Notes under the pieces: generated by a model
Told to the model about the DNA's origin: nothing
What the model saw: only the letters and a program-made list of their open reading frames with translations
The model's database searches: none
DNA from: Poa pratensis
Lineage: Eukaryota; Streptophyta; Magnoliopsida; Poales; Poaceae
Length of the DNA stretch: 64,000 nt
Direction: 5' to 3'
NCBI GenBank assembly: GCA_947311845.1
Contig: CAMZMU010000123.1
Span: forward strand, 15,359,161-15,423,160
Translations under genes and position numbers: made by a program
Part shown: positions 1 through 10,578 of the stretch, one piece after another
Position numbering within the stretch: the stretch's first letter is position 1
How the letters are laid out: every line of letters begins with the position of its first letter

Positions 1-2706
1 TGATCTCTCTCGATCTGCTCAACCTGCTCCTCACGCTTGCGTAGCTCAGCCTCGCGGGAGTCGAGGTCTTCCCCGTGCTGCACAATCAGCCCTCGCGAGT
101 GTGCAGGTCCTCGCGGAACTTCTCCAGATTCTGCCGCACGGTTTCTGACTCGGCGATGATCCCCGCCTCGCGGTCCACAAGCTCTTGGTGCTTGGTGGTG
201 ACTGCCGCCTCGCGCGCCGCCGGCCTCTGATGCTTGGCCTCAGTCTCCGCCTCAAGAGCCTCGCGCCTAGCACTCAAGTCCGCGAGGGTATCTTCAACCT
301 CGCGGACCACGCTGATGCGGATCTCCTCAGTAGAGCGTAGCGCCTCCTCGCGCTGCGCCTGGGCCGCCTCGTCCTCCGGCGGCAGCGCTGCACAGTCTCC
401 TGGAGGCAGGTCCAGCTCCGCGCAAGCTCGGCGTCCTCCTCCGCCCTGGCGCGGTCTTCCTCGGTGAGCTGGGCCTCGAGCCCATCGAGCACCTCCCTCG
501 CCGAACGAAAAACAACATCTCGGTGAGCCGCAACCGGGCGCCGACCCCGCAGGACCAAGGCCCATGCATCGCCAGGAGGCCTGGAGGCGCCGGCGCCCGC
601 CGAGGACTCCGGAACGTCACGCCTTGGGCTCGGAGTAGCCTCGAGGCGCGCCTGGGGGCTCTGGAGAGAGCCTCCCTCTTCATCCACGCTGGGGGCTTTC
701 TGGGAGCTCGGAGCGCTCTCGCCATCAGCCCCTCTATCCTTCTGCCCCTGGGATGCATCTTCCTCCCCTCCAGGGGCAGGATCGGTCTTCTCTGCTGAGG
801 CCGCCCCCGCCGCAGCCTCAGTATCCACCACCGGCGCCTCAGGGCCCGCGTTTGGTGGAGGTGGCGGCGCGGTGGCCTCCCCATCCCAACATCGGCGCGC
901 GCCTCCGCCGACGTCGCTGCCTCTCCCGCGCGCTCCTTCGCCGGCGACGCGGTCTTCGCCGCGTTTTCCTCCGTCACCTTCTCCGGCCGCGCAGGAAAGG
1001 CACCAGGCGGTGCCGTCGCCTCAGTTTCCTCCTCCTCGTGGCGCTCCTCCGTCTCGGGAGGCGGTGCCGCAGTCTCGGGCACGTAGGCGCTGCAGACGCT
1101 GCTGTGGCGCTGGAGATCTCACCAATCTTCCGGATCCTCCCCTGCTTTGGCTCCTCGGGGCGCCTAGAGAGGGAAAAGTTCAGAAATCCCTCAAGAGGGC
1201 CACACAAGAATAACATCGAGAAAGAAGTGAAGTACAAGACTTACGCTGCGGTGTCGACCCACCTCCTCTTCGGCATCCGTCGCGCAGGTGGAGCACTAGG
1301 CTCCGCGCTCTTCTGAGCCTCGGCAGGCCTGGCCTGGCCCACCTTGGCACCAGCCTCTGCCTCCTCCCGAGCTCCGGCGTTCCTGTCGTGGATCGCCTTG
1401 GAGCGGGGCTCGCAGTGGCCCGACGAAGCATCATCATCATCACCATCCTCCTTTCCCTCGACACGCTGCGAGGGGGTGACCATGAACTGGTCACCGCTGC
1501 CCGAGGAGATCTCGTGGATCTCAGCTTCAGGCGCCACGCCTCTCGAGGAGCCCGAGCTCCCCACCGAGGAATGAGAGCCTCCTGAGGCACCGGCCGCGCC
1601 TGTGTCAGACTCCGCAGGCGTCTCCGTCGTCTCCTCCCCGCCATCGGCCGGCGCCGCCGGCGCCGCTGACTCCGGGTCCTCGCGAGGCCCAACTTGCCCC
1701 TCAGGCACCAGGCCCCACTGGTCGAACTCCGGCTGCATCTCCACGTACGTGATGCGAGACCCAAGCTCAAACCTGTGGAGCGAGGCGGTCTTGTCGGTAG
1801 ACTTGGGGATGGACGGAGACGTGAAGAGAACCTCCATGATGCTGTCCACTTCCTCCTGCGTGAAGAGGGTAGCGCTCAGGCGCATCTTGTCCCTCTGGTT
1901 TGTGTACAGCCACATCGAGTCCGCGTGCCTCTGGAGAGGCGCAATGCGACGCCTCACGAAGTCTCGGGCCACCATCTGCCCGGTGAGGCCCGCCTCGCGA
2001 AGGTCTTTCATGCGCTTCACCACGGGGCCGAGCGCTGCGCCCGTGAGTGTCTTGGAGGACCAGCTTGCCCTCTTCGTGGGGGCGCTTCAGGCAGCTCGAA
2101 GAAGGGGCTCTGGCTCCCGACGTCCACAAGGAACCAGCGCTTGTGAAAGTCCTCCACCTACTTCGTCACGCTGGTCACGACATTCTCGCCGGCCCACGCA
2201 ATGGGGATGTAGACGCCGGCCATGCCATCGGTGATGCGGAAGGAGACGCACCCCGACCGCTCGTTGCTCGCCGTGAATCGAAGCGCGTAGAAGCTGCGAA
2301 AGAGGTCGACGGAGGGCGGAATGCCGATGTACGCCTCGCAGAGGTAGGCGAAGATGGCGAGGATGAGGATGGAGTTGGGGTGGAGATGAAGAATCTGGAT
2401 CTGGTAGCGCTCCAGAACCGCCAAGAAGAAGTCGCAGAAGGGAGGCACGAGCCCGGTGAAGAGGGTGTGCCTGAAGATGGGGTAGACGCTTCCGCTGGGG
2501 CTGTTCGCCGGTTTGAGCACCGTGGCGCCGTGCTCGTCGGTCTCGGAGGCCGCCATGTGGCGCACCTCATCCAGCTGCGCCTCCTTGCAGATGCGAAAGC
2601 CGGTCAGAGCCGGCTTGAGAGCTCCGTCCTGCTTCATCGCGGCAGGCTCGCTTGCCTGCACCACCTCCTTGCCCTTCTTGGAGCCCGCGGCCTTCTTGGG
2701 CGCCAT
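1..2706 (-). pseudogene. antisense gene of the gypsy element, putative gypsy-type transposon domain protein, broken
   Basis: Read on the - strand from an ATG at 2706. The N-terminus is lysine/alanine-rich, followed by a domain like the plant 'putative gypsy type transposon' family (Pfam PF04195, from memory) at roughly residues 75-180, with the pattern LFTGLVPPF, then LHPNSILILAIFAYLCEAY. A TAG stop replaces an expected Trp codon near 2154, and a one-base frameshift lies in a CCCCC run near 2080. The frame then continues to about 1245 through an acidic Ser/Gly-rich linker. A GT-AG intron of about 80 bp (1164-1244, donor GTAAGT) follows. The rest (1-1160) encodes an acidic, Ala/Glu-rich coiled-coil region split over several frames by further indels. 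Function is not known for the family. It is probably not translated in full. The gene lies opposite to the LTR promoter direction. Confidence 0.7.
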
Positions 2707-2806
2707 TGCAGCGGGATTGCGAAGGAAAACTTGAGGATTCCGCGCTGGGAGGAAGGAGGTGAAAGGGGGACGAATGGAGTAATGGCCGTCTGCGCCGAGC
2801 TCTCCG

Positions 2807-2815
2807 CTTTTTATC
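2807..2815 (-). promoter_or_regulatory. possible TATA box of the antisense gene
   Basis: On the - strand the sequence reads GATAAAAAG about 100 bp upstream of the antisense ATG at 2706. The spacing suits a plant core promoter for the antisense gene, located between that gene and the 3' LTR. It rests on one short match only. Confidence 0.35.
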
Positions 2816-2999
2816 GGCTCATCGAGCCGTTACCAGGACATGGTGGGTCCCGCCACTACGCCAGTTACTACAGGGATCGTGGCATCGTGTGCAGCGGCGG
2901 CTCTCCACGTGTCTCGGGCCAGGCAGGCTTCTTTGGGCCCACGACGATTCGCCTGCGTCCGTGAAACTCCAGCATGCCCATCGCGGGCCCGGGGGCTAC

Positions 3000-4128
3000 T
3001 GTCGGCCCAATGGAAACCAGGGTACCATGGGCCGGCCTGGCACAGCCCTCGACGTTTCTGCGAAGAATTCTGCTAAGGACCAGGCGCTCAGCCTGGCGAG
3101 CCTCGCGAGGAGCTTCTCCCTCACGAGGGGTACGTCACCCAGCTGAGCATTTCTGCTAAGGACCAGACGCTCAGCCTAATGGGCCTCGAGAGGGACTTTT
3201 CCCTCGGGAGGGCCTCTCATGCCCAGGAAATCACCAAGTCCTGGCGCGCCTCCGCGCCACCCTCGCGAAGCCTCCCTCGTGAGGCGTCAAGTACTGCCGT
3301 CCCTCGGCGAGGCTCCAGGCCCTCGTGGGGTTCCTTCAAGTGGAAGCAAGCTCTGCGCCCGCTGCAGAGCGCACATGGCCTCTGCGCCCGCCGCAGAGTG
3401 ACGCGCGCGCCTGCGCGTGATGACGACGACGCCGCAGTTGCCATTCTCGTGTATAAAGCAGTCAACAAAGTTGGGGAGAGCAAAGCGGACTCCCAGTATT
3501 GCCACTTTGGTGATAAGGGGACCGGCGCCCGCTACGCTCCAAGCGCGACGTCACCGTGGGCGCGTCACGGACCTCTGCAGCGACAGCTTATCGTCCTGGA
3601 TGGACGGTGGCTTTATCAGCTTTGGAGACGTTACCTCCTGCCATGGACCGCGTCCATGGACTTCCCCGACGCCGTGCGCTGTGCTCCATCTTGGCGGCCA
3701 TGTGGTATCCCTTCCCGCCGGAGGTTTTCGGGGGACGAGGACCGATGCCAGTATATAAGGAGCCAGTGTACGACCAAGGAGGGGGTCGAACCATTCGACA
3801 CTCAGTCGACTAGATCGCAAGGAAGGAGAGCAAGTCTTCTGCCACCATAGTCTACCATAGCCATAACTGTGCCCTCGGCAAGCACCTTGTACTGGGAACC
3901 TCTCCAAGCAGTGCAATACATCTTAGCAGGACGTTGGGTCTTTACACCTCGCGGTGGGCCTGAACCTGGGTAGCGGCTCGTGTTCATTCTCTGTCATGAT
4001 GTTTCTCACCGAGCTCGATGAGCACCATCGCCGAGGTTGTTGAGTACTTGTTTGACGTTGTGGTCAGCCCCTTACTCGATTCCTGACATTTGAGAGACAC
4101 CCCTAGTTCCTGGGACTAGTCTCCGACA
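3000..4128 (+). repeat. 3' long terminal repeat, 1129 bp
   Basis: It starts TGTCGG and ends CCGACA, a perfect 6-bp terminal inverted repeat around the canonical TG...CA. The junction GGGGGCTAC|TGTCGG is the usual polypurine tract/LTR junction of Triticeae gypsy elements. Inside, TATATAAG at 3752-3759 is a good TATA box. It is followed at about 3927-3975 by the conserved block around GTTGGGTCTTTACACC and GAACCTGGGTA, common in the R-U5 region of these LTRs. Several short degenerate repeats with the core CTCGCGAGG / CCCTCGTGAGG lie in the U3 part (3090-3310). Confidence 0.8.
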
Positions 4129-4647
4129 GAATAGCAGACTAAAATTCAGATCGAACGAAAAATAGCCACCACCAAAATCATACTCCAGATCTGCATCCTC
4201 ACCGGTTTGAAATACAACCATCCCTTAATGAGAAAATGAATCCCAAACCTACCCTGCACATGAACATTGTGACGGCTGCAGCTTCATCTTCCTCCGGTGG
4301 CTCTCGTCAAGGAAGCAAGGCGCTGCGCTGTGCTACAATAAGTAGGGGGCGGCGGAGGAACCAAAGCTCGAGTGCGACCTTGGCTCGTGCACGGCGCCGC
4401 TTCTGGTCGCAGCCTCGCCTTTTTCCGGAAGCCTTTCCGCCACAGCTCGAACCACCATAGTTCCGGCCACTAGCTCGTCGTCTCGCCGCAGGTCTCGCTC
4501 CTTTTTCTGGATCGCTGCCGCCGCTTTTTTCTGGATCGAGATTGAGAGAGAAAAGAGAGAAGGAAAGAGAGTATCCACTGCAGCTTCGGGAAAAAGTACG
4601 AAACAAGAAAGCGAAATACGCCGTTCCCAGCGCGAATCGCGAGCACC
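4129..4647. other. unassigned sequence between the LTR and NPF-A1
   Basis: A moderately GC-rich stretch with short open frames on both strands, none recognisable. It has no counterpart upstream of the second NPF gene copy, so it is not part of the duplicated block. It may belong to the rearrangement described at 4640-4920. Confidence 0.4.
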
Positions 4648-4919
4648 AATGAGAGGTTAAAACCTGACCGGTAACCCGCGGCGCCGCCGCGCCGCCAGAA
4701 AAATCGCATTCCGCGGGCGTGAGTGAGTGTGTGAAGTAAAGTGAGACACTTCCAAGGTAATATTGTCACATACTCACACTATCAGTAGGCAGACGCAGAC
4801 TAGTCATAGTAGACGGAAATCCATGAATGCGATTTTTCTGGCGGCGCCGCGGGTTACCGGTCAGGTTTTAACCACTCATTGGTGTCTCACTTTACTTCAC
4901 ACACTCACTCACGCCCGCG
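4648..4919. repeat. inverted repeat and inverted promoter segment before NPF-A1
   Basis: Two arms are inverted relative to each other: 4648-4711 and 4824-4883 (about 60 bp, differing by a 9-bp gap in a GC run). A second pair, 4713-4748 and 4882-4919, is also inverted. The piece between, about 4713-4823, is the reverse complement of 37283-37400 upstream of NPF-A2. Copy 1 therefore carries its distal promoter flipped, with an extra GC-rich arm inserted. The arms may be terminal repeats of a Mutator-like element that carried promoter sequence, or products of a hairpin-mediated rearrangement. The sequence does not settle which. Confidence 0.75.
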
Positions 4920-5115
4920 TGCTTATATGTGACTGTTTTGGGGGAGTTGTATCTGCGCCTGAATTAGCTCAATTATTGCAGGGTGCGAAAGAAACAACAA
5001 GAGCGACGGTATGGAGACAACCGGGTCGCAGGAGAAGCCCCGGCATCAATCCCACGAGTCCTACCTCAGCATTGATCAAGAGTCCCTCAAGGAACCCAGA
5101 GATCCCAAGAACAGC

Positions 5116-5124
5116 AAAGGGGAT
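5116..5124 (+). other. one-base deletion in the exon 1 G run of NPF-A1
   Basis: Copy 1 reads AGCAAAGGGGATGG and copy 2 (37592-37606) AGCAAAGGGGGATGG. The five-G version continues the frame into the conserved GGWITFPF start of TM1; the four-G version does not. Confidence 0.85.
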
Positions 5125-6197
5125 GGATCACCTTCCCCTTCCTTGCAGGTTTGTGTACTTCTGCGTACGTATGTGGACTGTTAAGCATGAGGCATATTGA
5201 CATGTTCATGTTCCCGTGATGTTTGCAGTGGCGATCCTGGGTCTCGGGTTGGCGACTGGAGGTGCGATGGGCAACTTGGTGGTCTATCTGATAACGGAGT
5301 ACAACGTGCCGAGCGTCGACGCCGCCCAGATCTCCACCATCATCTCCGGCTCCATCAGCGTCGCCCCGGTGGCCGGGGCCATCGTCGCGGACGCTTTCTT
5401 CGGATGCTACCCCATCGTCGCGATCGCTATGGCCTTGTCTGTCCTGGTAAGTCCAAGGTGTGCGTGCTTTCTCGTGTATATACGCGAAGCAGGATGATCT
5501 GTGCGCGTCCAGATGTATATCTTGGTCTTGACTTCTAAGCTGTTGCTCCACTCATGGGTGCAGTCGTTGGTCATGTTCACGCTCACGGCGACCCTCCGTG
5601 GCCTGCGGCCTGCGGCGTGCCAGTTCGGCGCCGGCCCGTGCGAGCAGGCCTCGGCCGGGCAGATGGCGGCTCTGTACGTCAGCGTGTTCCTGCTCTGCCT
5701 CAGCGCGGCGGGGGCGCGGTTCAACCAGGCCACCATGGGCGCCAACCAGTTCGACGCCGCCGCCGACCGAGACGTCTTCTTCAACTGGTACTTCATCTTC
5801 CTCTACGCGTCCTCCGTGCTTGGCTCGACGGTGATCGTGTACCTCCAGGACACGGTGTCGTGGGCTCTAGGCTTCGGCATCTCATGCGCCGCAGGCGTCG
5901 TCGGTCTCGGGGCGTTGCTCCTTGGCGCGCGATACTACCGGCATCCCGCCGCTCAGGGCAGCCCGTTCACGGGGCTCGCCAGGGTGGTCGTCGCCGCCGT
6001 GCGAAAGAGAAAGGTCAATGTTGTGGCATCACAGGAGTTGAAATTTTACAACGGGCTAAGTCGGAGTGATGCGGACAGCAAGACTCGCGACGGCGTCCTG
6101 GCTCCAAGCGACAGTTTTAGGTAAGAAAAAGGTTTGCTTGCAATTGTTTATTCACTGAGTTAATTACTGTATGTACTATTTATCATCAACCTTAGTA

Positions 6198-6360
6198 CTC
6201 CCTCCGTTCCAAAATATAAGATGTTTTAGTTTTTTTTTCCACATTCATATGTATCTAGATGTATTTGAACATGTTTTAATGTGTATTTACACTCATTTGG
6301 GTTTGCACCTATCCAACATGTGAGCTAGTTAGAACATCTTACACTATGAAACGGAGGGAG
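6198..6360. mobile_element. Stowaway MITE in NPF-A1 intron 3
   Basis: The ends are CTCCCTCCGTTCC and GAAACGGAGGGAG, inverted, flanked by TA at 6196-6197 and 6361-6362. Length 163 bp. This is a Tc1/mariner-type Stowaway element with TA target duplication. The matching site in NPF-A2 intron 3 (about 38659-38664) lacks it and reads TATA. Confidence 0.9.
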
Positions 6361-6736
6361 TAGAAATTAACCGGAAAGAGTTGGTTGTAGCATGAATTTC
6401 TTCACAAACTCTGTTGTGTGAATGAAAGCGTGAAAGACGAATGAAATATGATGATGCATACGTGAAATAATTATGTATTTAACTAATTAAAAGAAATTAA
6501 TGTTCGGCAATGTACCTGATTAATATTGCAATTGTTTATTTACTGAGTTAATTACTACATGTCATGCCTTAGTATAGATTTAAAAATTGTGTCAATAAAC
6601 CAACCGATTCTTTTGTTAGCACATGATCTTGTTTTATTCTTGTTATTACATAGAACACTTGGATAAGTTTGCTCACTTTTTTCGGATTTTTTTGAAAGAT
6701 TTTACTATTTTCTAACTTTCGTACTCATCTCATTTA

Positions 6737-6859
6737 CTCCCTCCGTTTCAAATTAGTTGTCTTGGATTTGTCTAAATATAAATGTATTTATACTTGTTTG
6801 GTGTCTTGGTACATTCGTTTCTAGACAAATGTGTGTCAAGTAATTTGAAACGGAGGGAG
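6737..6859. mobile_element. Stowaway MITE in NPF-A1 intron 3
   Basis: The ends CTCCCTCCGTTTCAAATTA and TAATTTGAAACGGAGGGAG are inverted copies, flanked by TA on both sides. Length 123 bp. Absent from the second gene copy. Confidence 0.9.
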
Positions 6860-7089
6860 TAGGAGACTTGGATCATACTAGATCGGAATCTGTTTTGAAT
6901 TTCTGATAATAAAACGGTTTTTATACATATTTTATTCCCGGTTAGCATATATTCGTGCCATTTGCGTAATGCACATTCGCCTCGTTTTCGCGCACAGCAT
7001 CTTAGGGTGATTTGAACGATCGCGCGTGAGAACCAGTGAACCACCGATGGTACACCGTGTCCCGCGTGCCTTGTCCCGGTTAGCATATA

Positions 7090-8686
7090 CTGTACTAGCT
7101 GTGAATTTGAGAAAAAATCAAAAAGATACTTGTGCTGTGTTGTCTTGCTGGGCTCGCCTGCAGCGCCGTTGACGCTGCCCGGGAGCTAGAACTCTCCAGC
7201 TCGTGCTCCTATGGATGGATGTACGACGCAACCACCCATCTCGTTTCCCTTATTCCCTTTTCTGTGACTCTAGGTGCATCTCTACGGAGCTGCCCATAGC
7301 GCTCCCAATAGGGAAATTGAGGCTGTCGATGAAAAAAAGGCGCTCAGCCGCGGCCCCAACATCGGCAGTTTTGTTGGACGGACGCAATACCGCGTCCGGC
7401 AATCCCGTCACGGCCCCGGTCCATAGGGACCTGCATGGGAGTGCGACACAGCTATGGCAACCGCGTCCACGTCGGAGTTTTGAGGCGGATACCACACGAC
7501 AGTGACCCAGACATTTCTCAAGGCCCACCTTGACTCTCGTCCTCAGCTGAGCTCTCAACCCGCTGAATCGACGCCGCCACCATGTTTCGACGCCGAGGGC
7601 TTGGCCTTCGCTCTTGCCAATTTCTCGTCATGCATGCGGAATTTTGTGACGAACATGTTGGATTACGCGCATGGAAAACAAAATTTTCATCATAGTAAGT
7701 TATGTAATGGCAGCTCGTCTAGTTACAACTGCATAAACATATCCATTAAATCTTTTAATAATATCCCTAGCTACTCCCACCCTGGGGCTCTCTCCTCCGG
7801 CAGGAAGATCTCAGAGAGGTGGTGCGATGTGATAGTAGGTTTCGAGGGGCTCATACCATTTTCTCTCCGTCCCGGTCAGGAGTTAAGCTATTTTCGTGTC
7901 ATTCATGTAAAATCTCTTTCATACATATGGGAGTATGTCTCGTGTAATTTACTAAAAGGTTCTAACTTATCGACCGTCGATAGAAATCTACCAAAAGGTT
8001 CTAACTTTACTTCCGTCTAATCGATCGGGAGAGCGCCCTGTCTTTTCCCCTCAAAAAAGAAAAAAAAATAGAAGAAATGGAAGCCAACCGTGGCCAGTTA
8101 TGCTCTCATAGCGCCCTCTCTCTGTTTAAACCATGTGCCAATCAATGCTTCCTTGGTGGCCGAAACATTCAACATGAATTAAACCTACTATTCAGTAGAA
8201 TATGGCTAGAGGGAAGTAGAGGGAGAGAAATGGTGTCGCGCATAGGTTGCCCGAGACCATGTTGGGCACTGGCGGCAGAGAAAGGATAAAGAAGAGAGGT
8301 TTAAATTCACCGCATCTCCTTTTTTACAAATATCGAAACGACATATCTAGATTTCAGTACTTGGCAATTTTATATTTCGAGCTACACAAAAGAGAATTTT
8401 TTTAGACTTAAGTAAAAATTACACAAAAAGAGAAATTTTGAGTGGAAAATGGAGCTATTTTTCCTTTTTCACCCCATAATTTTCTTTTTTGTGTAGCTAA
8501 GAATACCAGTTTTTTCACCAAAAATTTGGCAAATATATTCAAAACATGTGTATGTATCCGACAATTTTTTTTGGAGTAGGTGTGAACTATAAAGTGGTGA
8601 GTATGTATCCAACATTTGTTTTGTGTAGGTGTGAACTATAAAGTGAGATCTAAGTGGGGTCCATCATGATGTGGTGTCACTATCCT
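7090..8686. other. copy 1-specific insertion in NPF-A1 intron 3, unassigned part
   Basis: About 7090-10262 has no counterpart in NPF-A2 intron 3, where the flanks join near 39725-39735. This left part contains no recognised coding region. A short direct repeat, GTAGGTGTGAACTATAAAGTG, occurs at about 8576 and 8625. The right part (8687-10215) is a retroposon copy. Confidence 0.5.
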
Positions 8687-10215
8687 ATTTTTTTTAGAAA
8701 ACAGACCAAAATGGCCCGACGTTAAATTAATAACGCCACAAACGGCGACATAGGTACAAAGTGCTGAACCCAGCTTACAACACCGAACTGCACTCACACA
8801 CACAAGAAACAGGACAACCAAAGAAAATCCAACAGGACGGACGCCACCCAAGGCTACTCCGGTGAGGTTGAGAACTAGCTTGGCGGGCAAATGTGTTGGG
8901 CCGAAGCTCGCCCTCGAGGTCAGACTGGCACACTGATGAACGCTGCACACCGTCAACACGGGCAAAGTCGTCGGGCCAAACTCACCCCTAGCGTCGAGAC
9001 CGGCACACCAACACACACTGCACACCGCTGAGACCCGCCCAACGGCAGCGGAGACAGCCACCAGGGAAACACCTCCACGCTGAGGCACACCATGGAGGTC
9101 CAAACAAGAAACGCCGAGAGATCAGTTCAAGCAACAAGCTTTGCCGGAGGAAGCACGCCGGAGAAGACTCCGCCACCCAACCTCCGGAGAGATACCCACC
9201 GCGAGCTCCAAGACGGCGTCTTCAAGAAGATCACGACGTAGAACGCCGCCACCGCCCGATCCGAAGATTTTGGGTTTTCACCCGGAGCACGTAGGAGGGC
9301 AGAGGAAAGCCACATCGGCGCCTTCAAGAAGGGAACGACGTGCACGGACGCCGCCGCCGCGGCCTGGTAGAAACCAAGATAAGGGTTCCCCTAGGCATGA
9401 ACTCTCCCCCTCCGACACAGGGCAAGGGCACCGCCATGGCAGCGACCACACCACTGCCGCGGATTGCAGCTCACCAGGCACCACCCGTCCACACGGCCGT
9501 GGTCCTAGCCAGCACCAACGAACCTCGGGCTCACCCGCCAACCCACAGGTTCCCCTCCTTCCAGGGCCTCCGCCCCGGCGTCCAGGCTCAACGTCCCCCG
9601 ATGATGAGGAGAGAATAGGAGAGAGGGCTCTCCTCCACCAGATCGACGGCCGACAACCCCCATGGTTACCGGCGGCGCCAAATCTGGGGCGAGGACCGCA
9701 GAGCTCGGCGAGGGAACGGAGCCCCTGCCCCGTCCCGTGGCCGCACTGCCCCAGCAGCCTTGCCGGAAGACCTCCACGCACACACAGGTCGCCGAATCAC
9801 CGAGACCATGTCCACCATGGCCACTCCGGGCGGCCCGTCACAGCTGTGCCCCTGAATCGCCCAATCGCACGGGCTAGCCAAGCCGGGCCACCCGCGCCTC
9901 CAGCCGCGCCGGTGAGCCGCCGCCGCTGTCGTTGCTGGTGCCGGACCTCGCAGCCACCACGCCGCCACGCCCCGCGAAAAGCGCCGTGCCCCCCAGCCAA
10001 AACGCCCGCGTCGCCACCGCCGCGAGAAGGGAGAGAGGCCCCGCCGCCGCCGACGCCGCCCGGGCTTTGCTCGGCGACGCCCTCCGGCGGCGGCGAGGGG
10101 AGGGGAGGGAGGAGGTGGGGGTCTGAAGGTGGCGGCGGCTAGGGTTTCGCCTTGCCGCTCGCGGGAGCGGGCAGGACGAAACAGAGGTCCTTCGTGGCCG
10201 GCAATAATCGTCACT
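8687..10215 (-). mobile_element. GC-rich retroposon (LINE 3'-end-like) in NPF-A1 intron 3
   Basis: On the - strand it ends in GTTATTAATTTAACGTCGGG, then GGTCTGTTTTCT and an A run (T run at 8687-8695), the typical tail of a common grass non-LTR-like repeat. The body is GC-rich with no long coding frame of a known family. The same repeat recurs on the + strand at 22525-23910 and 44244-45210, where shared blocks (around TCTTCAAGAAGATCACGACG and GGGTTTTCACCCGG on +) are easily matched. It is probably a non-autonomous or 5'-truncated LINE; no reverse transcriptase is visible. Confidence 0.65.
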
Positions 10216-10417
10216 ACCGTATTGGAGTACATGTGGAGCAAGGAGAGGGCAAGGATTCTTAGAGATTCCTGTACGTATAGCTAGCTTGCTACAACGTCTA
10301 CTCAGAATAAAAGACTGTTCTGGTCCCTTTCCATGTCTCTTTAATTTGTGACGTTTGTGGCTACGAAATATGTGTAGCAAATATTCACCAAATCTATCAA
10401 TACAGCTCAAACTGCTA

Positions 10418-10578
10418 CTCCCTCCGTTTTTTAATATAAGATGTTTTATGTGTTGCACATATTGTCTAGATACATATTAAAGTGAGTGAACATGCACACT
10501 AATACATATCTACATACATTTGTGTATGTGTGCATGTGGACAAATACTAAAACATCTTATATTAAAAAACGGAGGGAG
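10418..10578. mobile_element. Stowaway MITE in NPF-A1 intron 3
   Basis: The ends CTCCCTCCGTTTTTTAATAT and ATATTAAAAAACGGAGGGAG are inverted, flanked by TA. Length 161 bp. The equivalent site in the second copy (about 39911) is empty. Confidence 0.9.

Larger units (their letters stand above)
1..4128 (+). mobile_element. 3' part of a Ty3/gypsy-type LTR retrotransposon (probably Tat/Retand-like)
   Basis: The element enters from the left edge, so its 5' LTR and any gag-pol lie outside the window. Orientation is set by the terminal LTR (3000-4128), a GC-rich polypurine-type tract directly before it (GGGCCCGGGGGCTAC, about 2985-2999), and + strand TATA boxes inside the LTR. No gag, protease or reverse transcriptase reading frame is visible on the + strand in 1-2999; that stretch carries an antisense gene instead. 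Antisense reading frames downstream of pol are known from the Tat/Retand lineage of grass elements (Grande, RIRE2), so the lineage call is inference from that layout. Target-site duplication cannot be checked because only one end is present. Confidence 0.75.

Noticed and set aside
3000..4128. LTR in - orientation serving as 5' LTR of the - strand gene
   Set aside because: No primer binding site follows on the - strand, while the polypurine tract and TATA box both fit the + orientation.
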